Below are positions 14,754 through 22,451 of a stretch of 28,085 nt of DNA, piece by piece. The DNA comes from Treponema sp. Lineage in GTDB: Bacteria > Spirochaetota > Spirochaetia > Treponematales > Breznakiellaceae. Made by a program: the position numbers and the translations under genes. The number at the start of each line of letters is the position of its first letter. Positions within the stretch are counted from its first letter, which is position 1. The notes below the pieces were generated by a model. That model was given only the letters and a program-made list of their open reading frames with translations. It did not search any database and had not been told where the DNA came from. The stretch is from assembly GCA_031268245.1 (NCBI GenBank), contig JAIRXN010000074.1, forward strand, positions 1 through 28,085, read 5' to 3'.

Positions 14754-16817
14754 GTGACTGCAACTCAAAAGGCGGCTTTAAGCCTCTTAATATCCGTTTT
14801 TCTCTTTGCCGGTTTCACGGTATTGGCTTTTTCCGGGTTGTTTGATCTGGTGGAAACCCGTTTTTATAATCCTTCTATCGTCCGGTCTCTCACTAATGAA
14901 GTTGAAAAAGATGCTAAAACTGCCGGCAGCTTTTTCGGCAGCCTGACCGAGCGTTTTGCCGCTACACTTTCGGAACCGGCAGTCCAGCGGAGTTTCCTCC
15001 CCAATCAGAGCGGGCAGGATATTCTGGAACGGAGCCGGGTCTACGGAGTGCTGATGGAAGAGACGGGAGGACTACAGTCTGTCCGTTTTGTGGATTCCGG
15101 GGGTATCCGTATCCATTTTTCCACTTTGCAGCGTGATATTTTTACCCAGGATGGGCTTTCCATAGCCTACCGTAACTACGATGATGACCCGGACAGTCTT
15201 CCCTATACAACAGTAGAAGTTCCGGCCCTGGGCGAAAACCGTATCATTCTGGATGAAGGCGGAGACCGTATCATCTCTGCCCATCCTTTCTACGATTCCC
15301 TTGACGTGTACCGCGGAACGGCGGTTTTTACCCTTTCCGTCCGGGCAATTGCCGAATGGCTGATAAACGAGAACCGGATCAATGTTGGTGAAGATGTAGC
15401 GATCATTTCCGATCCGCCGGGCATGGTTTCCCGGGTTCCCGGTTCCGCAAAGAGCGCCCTGCTTCCCATGATTTCCCATATATGGGCCGAAGGCTACCTC
15501 AGCCTGAACCCTCTGGATTCGGCTGCTTCCGGGGTTTCCATGGCTCTGATCTCCGCCAAAACCAGCCAGGGGATCTTTGTAGGCCGTCTTGTGAATGAGA
15601 GCAGCTTCGAATTTCCCGACGCCATGAAGGTGATCCTTCTGGTTTCTACTTTTATAACCCTCTACCTTGTCATTTTCCTCATTTTCAACCTCCGCCAGGA
15701 TACCATGACGGTGATTCAAAACAGGCTCAAGAATCTGCAGATATCCCTTATTGAACAGTATTATGACCGGAAGGGGGATGTAGACTGGAACAACTGGAGC
15801 CGGGAACTGGAACAGCGCCGGGACGATGTACGGGCCGAGGTCAAACGGGGAATCCGCATTTCCAAGGGCAGTAAACGTTCCGAAGAAAATATTGATACCC
15901 TTATCGACAAATCCTGGGATGAACTGCTTTCGGTTATCGGAGGCCGCCGCAGGGAAACCGCCGTTCTGGATGAAGAAAAACTCCAGGGTATCCTTAACCG
16001 GATTCTCCAGTCTGTACCCGCCACTCTCCCCGCTCCTGCCGTCCAGGCTCAAGCCCCTGTTCAGGCGGCGGAAGAGGAAGTTGAGGAACTGGGTGATGCT
16101 GAAGAGCTTGAAGATCTTGAGGAAGTTGAGCCCGCTGAAGAGGTTGAAGACGTGGAAGAGGTTGAAGAGGCCGAAGAGCTTGAAGACGCGGAAGTGGTTG
16201 AAGATGCCGAAGAGCTTGAAGCGGCGGAAACAGTTGAAGATGTTGAAGCGGCCGGAGACGCGGAAGAGGTTCCTGAATCCGCCGGGACTCCCGCTGTGGA
16301 TGAAGTTCCCATTATTGATGTGGATAGCATTGCCGCCGAAGGCGCTTTTATTCCCGGTGAAAGCCCCGCCCCCCCTGTTCCGGCAGATGTGGCCGGGCTT
16401 GGGGCCGCGGATGGAGACGATGCAGAGAACCTTGAAGAGCTTGAAGAAATCGAAGGCGCCGAACCTCTTGAAGAGTTTGCCGAAGAAGTTCCTGTTTCTT
16501 TTTCTCCTCCACAGGACAATCTTGCAGATCTGACCAGTAAGATAGAATTTGCCCCCCTGCCGGAAAGCGATGAAACGGAAGAAGCCCTGAATATTGAAAT
16601 GGAGATTGTTTCTCCCTTTGTAACCATGCTCTCCGATTTTTCGGGTGAGGAAGAATTTCTCGTGCCGGTAGAGGCGCCTGACGAATCGGGAGAGGCGCTG
16701 GAAATAGTGGGGGAAGAAGAGAAACCGGCAGCGCCCGGAGACGCCGATTCTTCTCCTGTAGATACAAGAGACGAAGGAAGCGTTTCTTCAGATCCGAAAA
16801 AAAAAATAGAGGACTAA
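14754..16817 (+). CDS. Two-pass membrane protein with long acidic repetitive cytoplasmic tail
   Basis: This 687-aa protein of unknown function has a membrane helix (about residues 8-30), an extracytoplasmic domain (about 32-290) whose size and position recall Cache-type sensor domains, and a second helix (about 291-313). A charged cytoplasmic region (320-420) is followed by a very acidic, repetitive tail. Residues about 439-510 are built of EELEDAEEVE-like units and more Glu-rich sequence continues to the end. No kinase, cyclase or methyl-accepting motif is seen. The start is GTG (14754) with GGAG about seven bases upstream. It is the first gene of a plus-strand run that includes the helicase pair. 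It may be a membrane scaffold or sensor; the tail could bind basic partners or cations (inference). Confidence 0.75.
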   Translation: MTATQKAALSLLISVFLFAGFTVLAFSGLFDLVETRFYNPSIVRSLTNEVEKDAKTAGSFFGSLTERFAATLSEPAVQRSFLPNQSGQDILERSRVYGVLMEETGGLQSVRFVDSGGIRIHFSTLQRDIFTQDGLSIAYRNYDDDPDSLPYTTVEVPALGENRIILDEGGDRIISAHPFYDSLDVYRGTAVFTLSVRAIAEWLINENRINVGEDVAIISDPPGMVSRVPGSAKSALLPMISHIWAEGYLSLNPLDSAASGVSMALISAKTSQGIFVGRLVNESSFEFPDAMKVILLVSTFITLYLVIFLIFNLRQDTMTVIQNRLKNLQISLIEQYYDRKGDVDWNNWSRELEQRRDDVRAEVKRGIRISKGSKRSEENIDTLIDKSWDELLSVIGGRRRETAVLDEEKLQGILNRILQSVPATLPAPAVQAQAPVQAAEEEVEELGDAEELEDLEEVEPAEEVEDVEEVEEAEELEDAEVVEDAEELEAAETVEDVEAAGDAEEVPESAGTPAVDEVPIIDVDSIAAEGAFIPGESPAPPVPADVAGLGAADGDDAENLEELEEIEGAEPLEEFAEEVPVSFSPPQDNLADLTSKIEFAPLPESDETEEALNIEMEIVSPFVTMLSDFSGEEEFLVPVEAPDESGEALEIVGEEEKPAAPGDADSSPVDTRDEGSVSSDPKKKIED

Positions 16818-16858
16818 AAAGCAATAATAGATCGGAAACCTCCCGGGGACTTCCCATA

Positions 16859-17038
16859 ATGTACAAGCCATTCAGCATTGCAGTCTCCTCTCCGATTGAT
16901 GTTCTGGAGGCGGAAGTAATTCAGGAAAAAGACGGAGTCCACTATATCAGCGATTCTGTACTGGAGGCTTCTTCTCCTCAGAATCTGAATTCTGAGTTCA
17001 AAAATCTTGTTGATTCGGTTCTTTCCAGACGCGAATAG
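16859..17038 (+). CDS. Small hypothetical protein (59 aa)
   Basis: A 59-codon gene with ATG 16859, stop at 17036 and GGGGA (16845-16849) about ten bases upstream. The product is soluble and acidic, beginning MYKPFSIAVSSPIDVLEAEV and ending in a helix-like NLVDSVLSRRE; no family was recognised. Its codon use resembles its neighbours. It sits in a 270-base gap between the acidic membrane protein and the helicase, which supports it being real, but there is no homology evidence. Confidence 0.6.
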   Translation: MYKPFSIAVSSPIDVLEAEVIQEKDGVHYISDSVLEASSPQNLNSEFKNLVDSVLSRRE

Positions 17039-17048
17039 CATGCATCCG

Positions 17049-17078
17049 TTAGCAGAAGAGGAGATTATTTGATATACT
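17049..17078 (+). promoter_or_regulatory. Possible promoter for the helicase gene
   Basis: -35-like TTAGCA (17049-17054), an 18-base spacer and -10 TATACT (17073-17078). ATG 17088 begins nine bases after the -10, so a transcript from here would have a leader of only zero to three bases. The nearest Shine-Dalgarno-like sequence, GAGGAG (about 17058-17063), is too far from the ATG to act on it. The weak -35 makes this less certain than the promoters at 2956, 5752 and 14574. Confidence 0.45.
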
Positions 17079-17087
17079 ATGTAGATT

Positions 17088-18779
17088 ATGGCTATTGACC
17101 CTTCAAACCCCCTAATCGTCCAGAGCGACAGGACTCTTCTTCTCGATGTGCATGCTCCCCGGGCAGAGGAAGGCAGGGAAGCGATTATGCCGTTTGCAGA
17201 ACTGGAAAAGTCCCCTGAACACATGCATACCTACAGAATCAGTCCGCTTTCTCTCTGGAATGCAGCCAGCGCAGGCTTTAGGCCGGAGGATATCGGCGCG
17301 GCTCTGGAAGAGTTTACCCGCTATCCCATTTCCCGGGGAATTCTGGAAGGTTTTGCCGATACCATGTCCCGTTATGGAAAGATCCGTATGCGTTCTGATA
17401 ATGGGGATAATTTGTTTCTGGAGTGTGAAGACGAGGCAATACTGGCGGAAATTGGAGCTTCGGCTTCTCTGGAAAAGTATCTGCAGAAAAGCGGGAAGGG
17501 TTTCAGGGTGAAGCTTACCGACCGGGGAACGGTCAAGCGGGAATTGATCCGTCTTGGCTGGCCCGTCAAGGATGAGGCTTCCTTTGCTCAGGGCGACAAG
17601 CTGGAATTCTCCTTTCGTAATACCGCCATGTCGGGGCTGCCTTTTACAATCCGGGATTACCAGGAGGAAGCGGCCCGTGCAGTTCAGGGTAACGGAGGAC
17701 CCGGTACCGGTTACGGAGTGGTGGTACTACCCTGCGGTTCAGGCAAAACCATCGTGGGAATGCTCCTCATGAGTATGCTCAAGACCAATACCCTCATTTT
17801 AACCACCAATGTAGCGGCAACACATCAGTGGATCGACGAATTGCTGGACAAGACGGATCTCAAGGCCGAAGATCTGGCCGAATATTCAGGCGACCGCAAG
17901 GCTATTGCCCCGGTAACCATTGCTACCTATCAGATCATCACATGGCGTCCCCGCCGGGTGGATACTTCCACGGAGGACGGGCAGGCTGAATTTCCCCATT
18001 TCAAGCTGTTCAGGGAACGGGCCTGGGGTCTTATTATTTATGATGAGGTACACCTGCTTCCCGCTCCGATCTTCCGGGTAACCGCGGAACTGCAGGCGGT
18101 ACGGCGTCTGGGGCTGACCGCTACGCTCGTCCGGGAGGATGGCAACGAGGATGCTGTCTTTAGCCTTGTGGGGCCCAAGCGTTACGATGTGCCTTGGAAA
18201 GACATTGAGGCGAAAGGCTGGATTGCCGAAGCCCTCTGCACGGAGATCCGGCTGGATCTGCCGGAGGATCTCAAGATCCCCTATGCCGTGGCGGCGCCCC
18301 GGGAAAAGTACCGTATTGCCAGCGAAAACCCCCTCAAGGAGAAGATAGCATTTCAGCTCATCGAAAATCACGGGGAGGATCAGATTCTGGTGATTGGTCA
18401 GTATATTTCCCAGCTTGAGTCCTTCGCACGGCTTCTCAAGGTTCCCCTGATCACCGGGAAAACCCCCAACCCGGAACGGGAGCGGATCTACGGAGCCTTC
18501 AAACGGGGAGAGATGCGGGTGATAGTGGTTTCAAAGGTGGCAAACTTTGCCATAGATCTCCCCGATGCATCCATGGCAATTCAGATTTCAGGTTCATTCG
18601 GTTCCCGGCAGGAAGAGGCTCAGCGCCTGGGGCGGATTTTACGTCCCAAGGCCCGGAATTCCTGGTTTTTTACTCTTGTATCCCGTTATACCGTGGAGGA
18701 AGACTTTGCCGCCAACCGGCAGAAGTTTCTCGCAGAGCAGGGCTACAAGTACAGCATCCACCACTGGGGTTTTAAATGA
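17088..18779 (+). CDS. XPB/Rad25-family DNA helicase
   Basis: Superfamily 2 helicase of the bacterial XPB type, 563 aa. After an N-terminal domain (about 1-185) the first RecA domain shows the Q-motif-like FTIRDYQEEAARA, Walker A LPCGSGKT (K220), the DEVH box (319-322) and motif III LGLTATLVRED. The second domain shows VSKVANFAIDLPDA and motif VI QRLGRILRPK. XPB helicases unwind 3'-5' in repair and transcription initiation in eukaryotes and archaea, and a mycobacterial homologue is an active helicase. The stop overlaps the start of the next gene (ATGA, 18776-18779), so the two products are made together. I infer a DNA-repair or transcription-associated complex. Confidence 0.93.
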   Translation: MAIDPSNPLIVQSDRTLLLDVHAPRAEEGREAIMPFAELEKSPEHMHTYRISPLSLWNAASAGFRPEDIGAALEEFTRYPISRGILEGFADTMSRYGKIRMRSDNGDNLFLECEDEAILAEIGASASLEKYLQKSGKGFRVKLTDRGTVKRELIRLGWPVKDEASFAQGDKLEFSFRNTAMSGLPFTIRDYQEEAARAVQGNGGPGTGYGVVVLPCGSGKTIVGMLLMSMLKTNTLILTTNVAATHQWIDELLDKTDLKAEDLAEYSGDRKAIAPVTIATYQIITWRPRRVDTSTEDGQAEFPHFKLFRERAWGLIIYDEVHLLPAPIFRVTAELQAVRRLGLTATLVREDGNEDAVFSLVGPKRYDVPWKDIEAKGWIAEALCTEIRLDLPEDLKIPYAVAAPREKYRIASENPLKEKIAFQLIENHGEDQILVIGQYISQLESFARLLKVPLITGKTPNPERERIYGAFKRGEMRVIVVSKVANFAIDLPDASMAIQISGSFGSRQEEAQRLGRILRPKARNSWFFTLVSRYTVEEDFAANRQKFLAEQGYKYSIHHWGFK

Positions 18780-20866
18780 GTGCCTTTAAGTCCATCGAAG
18801 ACTGGAAATCCGCCCTGCTTACGCTTCATGAAGGAGCCTTCTTTGAACTGATGCGTTCTGTTTTCGGGAAGATTGAAACCCCCTTTAACAAACAGCGGCT
18901 GGCAGAGGATCTGGCGGCTTTTCTTTCCCGGCCCGACATTCAGGAAACGATAGGCGCCTACATCGGCGAGGAAGAAGCCCTGCTTATTGCCGCAGTGGGT
19001 CTCCTCGACTTTCCCCGGCCCGAAGATCTGGACAGCTTTTTTGACGGCGACTTTAGTTTTTCCCGGCTCCAGGATCTAATCCTCAACATGGAGGAGCGTT
19101 TTATCTTTTACCGTTTCCGGGATGAAGGGATAAGCCGGCTGGCCCTGAATCCGGTTCTGGAAAAACTTCTCGGCCCCTGGGTGGAAAATTACGGCATCCT
19201 TTTCCCCGCCGGGCAGCCGGACGCGGAAACAGTACAGGAGGATCTGCCCCTTCTTGCGGCCCCCGGAGTTCTGGCAGGTTTTATAGCCTATATACGGGAA
19301 GATCCCCATTTTTTCAAAACCGAAGGAGAATTCCGCAAGCTGGTACTTGAAAGACTCTCCAGGATTTTTCCCGGTTTTTCCGTAGAATCCCTGTATATGA
19401 CAGTTTTTCTGCTGGGCCTCCTCCGCCGGGCCGGAGGGGATCTCTATCCCGATGAAAAGCGGCTTTCTGCATTTGCCCTCCTTGAAGAAACAGACCGGAA
19501 GCTCTACCTTGCCGCCGCGGCTTCCCTGGGGAAAAACCTCAAGGCAGACGGTAGTTTTGAACCTGAGTATCTATACCGCAGCAGAATACGTTCACTGGCG
19601 CTGTTTTTGGATCGTTTTCTTTCTACGTTAGAGGAAGGAAGGTTCTACCCCCTCAAGACATTGAAGCGTAAGTGGTTTATATGCGAAAAGGAAGCGGAAG
19701 ACCGCAGGGAATTGCCCGGCCTTGACAGTATCCTTGAGTCCCTTCTTGCGGCAGGATTCCTCTCTTCGCAGGAATCGGGATTCCGGTTTTACAGGAATCG
19801 TATTGAAAAACATGATGAGCGTATCGCCTTTGATTCTCCTCTTTCATTCGTGCTTTACCCCGGAGTCTCAATAGCAGATGCCCTGAAACTGGCTTCCTTC
19901 TGCAATATTGCCGAAAGCGGCCCGGTTTCCCGTTTTAAGCTTGACAGGGAATCTGCGCTCCGGGGTTTTAACCGGGGCATGGAAGCGGAAGCCATGATAG
20001 AACTTCTGGGCCGTCTTTCCGGGAACCGTCTGGACGAAAGTCTCATCTGGAATCTTAAGGACTGGGAACGCCGCAGCGCTGAGGTTTCACTCTATCAGGG
20101 AGTGGTGCTCAGGCTTTCCGGAGAGCGGCAATATCTTGTGGAGACAGGGCTTCTGTCATCCTTTGTGGCAAAGACACTGGCGCCGGGTATCTATCTTCTC
20201 CGGGAGGATCTTGAAGGAAGGGCGGGCATCCAGACCGCGGCAGAAGCCCTGGCAAAGGCCGGGGTAGATCTGGTTGCGGCGCCGGAAATTCAGACGGCGG
20301 AACAGCAGGATCTGCCGCGGGAAATTTTCCCTTCCCTGGAGAACAGAATTCAAAAGACCGGAGAGCCGTCCCGCGGCGAAGCTGTACATACGGTTCCCCT
20401 GCTGCAGGACGGAGAAAAGATAAAGGAAAAGTACCGGTATTCCCTGGAGTACAAAAAATTCCCCGAGGAACAGCGGGAAGAACTCTTAAAGAGGATAGAG
20501 CGGAAGCTTATCATCGACGAATCCCAGCTTTCGAAGGCTCATTTCAGCCCGGAAAAAACCGAGGCTCGCGGCCTTGATTATGCGGGCAAGGCAAATATCC
20601 TGAAGCAGGCCATTGCCTCGGGGTCTCTGGTCGAAGTAACCTGGCCTCACCCTGAATTCGGGATCAGCAAAACTCTCGGTTTTCCCGAGACTCTCGAAAA
20701 ATCCGGCAGCGACAGTGTGCTGGTACTCAAGCCCCACGGCCGCAACGGTTCCGGGGGGGAACAAGGCGGAGAAACTTCAGGCACGGCCCGGGCTGAATCC
20801 TTGAGGATTCCCATTGCGAAGATCAGCCTTTTAAGGCGGATAAAAAAATCAATTTATTCCGATTAA
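18776..20866 (+). CDS. Helicase_C_3-domain partner of XPB (WYL-like C-terminus)
   Basis: This 696-aa protein is translationally coupled to the helicase. The N-terminal half (about 1-330) is helical, possibly winged-helix repeats, and was not recognised. Residues about 350-460 match the XPB/Ssl2-type Helicase_C_3 domain (PF13625), with FVLYPGVSIADALKLASFC, GPVSRFKLDRESALRGFNRG and LDESLIWNLKDWERR, a pattern I know from the actinobacterial protein encoded beside XPB. The C-terminus (about 580-690: ILKQAIASGSLVEVTW through LRIPIAKISLLRR) resembles a degenerate WYL fold. No helicase motifs are present, so it is probably a non-catalytic subunit or loader. The domain assignment is by eye; function is inferred from the conserved pairing. 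Confidence 0.75.
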   Translation: MSAFKSIEDWKSALLTLHEGAFFELMRSVFGKIETPFNKQRLAEDLAAFLSRPDIQETIGAYIGEEEALLIAAVGLLDFPRPEDLDSFFDGDFSFSRLQDLILNMEERFIFYRFRDEGISRLALNPVLEKLLGPWVENYGILFPAGQPDAETVQEDLPLLAAPGVLAGFIAYIREDPHFFKTEGEFRKLVLERLSRIFPGFSVESLYMTVFLLGLLRRAGGDLYPDEKRLSAFALLEETDRKLYLAAAASLGKNLKADGSFEPEYLYRSRIRSLALFLDRFLSTLEEGRFYPLKTLKRKWFICEKEAEDRRELPGLDSILESLLAAGFLSSQESGFRFYRNRIEKHDERIAFDSPLSFVLYPGVSIADALKLASFCNIAESGPVSRFKLDRESALRGFNRGMEAEAMIELLGRLSGNRLDESLIWNLKDWERRSAEVSLYQGVVLRLSGERQYLVETGLLSSFVAKTLAPGIYLLREDLEGRAGIQTAAEALAKAGVDLVAAPEIQTAEQQDLPREIFPSLENRIQKTGEPSRGEAVHTVPLLQDGEKIKEKYRYSLEYKKFPEEQREELLKRIERKLIIDESQLSKAHFSPEKTEARGLDYAGKANILKQAIASGSLVEVTWPHPEFGISKTLGFPETLEKSGSDSVLVLKPHGRNGSGGEQGGETSGTARAESLRIPIAKISLLRRIKKSIYSD

Positions 20867-20880
20867 CACTCCGTGTTAAT
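20862..20880. terminator. Palindrome overlapping the stop codon of the XPB partner gene
   Basis: ATTAACAC (20862-20869) and GTGTTAAT (20873-20880) form a perfect eight-pair stem with a TCC loop that includes the TAA stop. No T-run follows. It is the first of four hairpins between this gene and the NYN gene. Confidence 0.5.
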
Positions 20881-20881
20881 G

Positions 20882-20980
20882 TCCAATTTACGCGGCGGCA
20901 AGCCGCCTTTTTAAGGAGTATGCGATAAACAAGTTTATCGCTTCCAATTTACATGGCGGCAAGCCGCCCTTTTAAGGAGT
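20882..20980 (+). repeat. Tandemly duplicated hairpin plus Shine-Dalgarno leader
   Basis: Two 38-base direct repeats, 20882-20919 and 20943-20980, match at 35 positions and start 61 bases apart. Each holds TCCAATTTAC, a GC stem (GGCGGC, AA, GCCGCC at 20894-20907 and 20955-20968), a run of T (five and four) and AAGGAG. Between them is a further hairpin, GCGATAAAC/GTTTATCGC (20922-20941). The second AAGGAG (20974-20979) serves ATG 20985. A terminator-like stem placed directly before a ribosome binding site suggests attenuation or mRNA stabilisation. Confidence 0.75.
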
Positions 20981-20984
20981 TATT

Positions 20985-21776
20985 ATGCCATTATTACCTT
21001 TTTCGAATTCAAATTCCCAGGTTGAATTAAGCCAGATGAAACTTGCGGTGCTTATCGACGCCGATAATACCCGGCCGGCCATAATCGAAGGTCTCCTTGA
21101 TGAGGTTGCCAAATACGGTGTTGCAAGCGTCAAACGGATCTACGGAGACTGGACAAGCACCAATCTCCGTTCCTGGAAGGCTAAACTTCTCGAATATGCC
21201 ATACAGCCGATTCAGCAGTTTTCCTACACGACAGGAAAGAACGCCACGGATTCCGCCATGATCATTGACGCCATGGATCTTTTGTACAGCGAAAAGCTGG
21301 ACGGTTTCTGTATTGTTTCAAGCGATTCCGATTTTACCCGGCTTGCCTCCCGCCTCCGGGAGAGCGGCCGGACGGTGTACGGCTTTGGGGAAAAGAAGAC
21401 GCCCCGGGCCTTTGTTTCGGTCTGTGACAGATTTGTCTATACAGAGATCCTCCGGGGGGAGCAGGATATCTCCCTGGACGAAGCGGATGAGGACAAGCCC
21501 GCGGTAAAGGCCCGCAGGGACTTCAAGGTGGATCAAAAGCTTCTCAAACTCCTGCGGGACACGGTAGAGGATCTTGCCGATGAATCGGGCTGGGCATACC
21601 TTGGAGGTATCGGACAAAAGATAAGCCTTAGATCCAGCGAGTTCGATCCCCGGAACTACGGTTTCAAAAAGCTGGGGGATCTCTTCCGCGCTGTAGGTCA
21701 GTTTGAAACCGAAGAGCGCCCCCAGGAAAACGGCGCCGGCCGCCAGGTGTATATCCGCTGGAGAAAACGGAAATGA
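20985..21776 (+). CDS. NYN-domain (LabA-like) putative ribonuclease with OST-HTH/LOTUS domain
   Basis: This 263-aa protein has an N-terminal NYN domain of the PIN-like nuclease fold. The acidic metal-site residues are in place: D25 and D27 (VLIDADN), D89 (NATDSAMIID) and D114/D116 (VSSDSDF). Residues about 185-250 form an OST-HTH/LOTUS domain (LLKLLRDTVEDLADESGWAYLG, then NYGFKKLGDLFRAVGQFE), a fold linked to RNA binding. Such proteins are predicted RNA-processing nucleases. ATG 20985 has AAGGAG five bases upstream and is preferred over the internal ATG at residue 18. The stop overlaps sdaAB (ATGA), although no functional link to serine metabolism is evident. Confidence 0.85.
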   Translation: MPLLPFSNSNSQVELSQMKLAVLIDADNTRPAIIEGLLDEVAKYGVASVKRIYGDWTSTNLRSWKAKLLEYAIQPIQQFSYTTGKNATDSAMIIDAMDLLYSEKLDGFCIVSSDSDFTRLASRLRESGRTVYGFGEKKTPRAFVSVCDRFVYTEILRGEQDISLDEADEDKPAVKARRDFKVDQKLLKLLRDTVEDLADESGWAYLGGIGQKISLRSSEFDPRNYGFKKLGDLFRAVGQFETEERPQENGAGRQVYIRWRKRK

Positions 21777-22441
21777 ATGTATTCAACATCATCGGCCCCG
21801 TGATGATAGGCCCTTCCAGTTCCCATACGGCAGGAGCCGCACGCATCGGCAGGGTTGCATGGAAGATTTTGAGCGAAGATGTTGCAAAAGCCGAAATAGG
21901 TCTTGCCGGTTCCTTTGCCCGGACAGGCCGCGGCCACGGCACCGACAGGGCTATTATTGCGGGGCTCCTCGGTATGTTTCCCGATGATGAACGCATCCCC
22001 GACAGTGTTTCCATTGCCAAAGAGAAGGGCCTTGAATATGTTATTTCGGAGATCAGAATTCCCAAATCACACCCCAACACCGCGCGGCTTCATTTAACGG
22101 GGACAAGCGGCCGTGAGTGCGCTGTCCAGGGAGCCTCGGTAGGGGGCGGCAACATTCTTATTACCAGCGTGAATGAGGCGGAAACTTCCTTTACCGGCGC
22201 TTCCGATACTCTTATTATCGCCCATCAGGATACTCCCGGTGTCATTGCCGAAGTTGCAACGCTAATGGCCCGGCACGGAATCAACATAGGCAATTTCAGA
22301 CTGTCCCGGCCCCGGAAGGGTTTTCAGGCGGTAATGACCGTGGAAATAGACGGTACTCTGGAAAAAGCGGTGACAGGAAAACTACAGTCCCTGCCCCATA
22401 TCGACAGCGTGGTATACCTTAAGGCGATTCAAAGCGATTAA
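21773..22441 (+). CDS. sdaAB: L-serine dehydratase, iron-sulfur dependent, beta subunit
   Basis: Beta subunit of the [4Fe-4S] L-serine ammonia-lyase, which converts serine to pyruvate and ammonia. It shows the N-terminal signature IGPSSSHTAGAARIGR (about residues 12-27) and, from about residue 148, an ACT regulatory domain (HQDTPGVIAEVATLMARHGI). At 222 aa it is full length for the two-subunit form. Translation is coupled to the NYN gene through ATGA (21773-21776) and the alpha subunit follows after ten bases. Serine breakdown would feed pyruvate to fermentation. Confidence 0.95.
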   Translation: MNVFNIIGPVMIGPSSSHTAGAARIGRVAWKILSEDVAKAEIGLAGSFARTGRGHGTDRAIIAGLLGMFPDDERIPDSVSIAKEKGLEYVISEIRIPKSHPNTARLHLTGTSGRECAVQGASVGGGNILITSVNEAETSFTGASDTLIIAHQDTPGVIAEVATLMARHGINIGNFRLSRPRKGFQAVMTVEIDGTLEKAVTGKLQSLPHIDSVVYLKAIQSD

Positions 22442-22451
22442 GGAGAGAGAG

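Noticed and set aside
15072..16052. Long minus-strand open frame (326 codons) opposite the acidic membrane protein
   Set aside because: Its predicted protein has no recognisable domain, and the plus-strand frame has clear helices and start signals. It is a shadow of the codon bias.
15826..16533. Lys/Arg/Leu-rich plus-strand frame overlapping the acidic tail
   Set aside because: A shifted reading of the same repeats; no ribosome binding site and inconsistent with the flanking gene.
16061..16627. Serine-rich minus-strand frame of 188 codons
   Set aside because: It is the exact antisense of the Glu-rich repeat (GAA/GAG read backwards gives Ser/Leu), low complexity with no start signals.
20882..20980. 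CRISPR array
   Set aside because: Only two repeat units, with an internal hairpin instead of a unique spacer, ribosome-binding sequences in the units and no cas genes.
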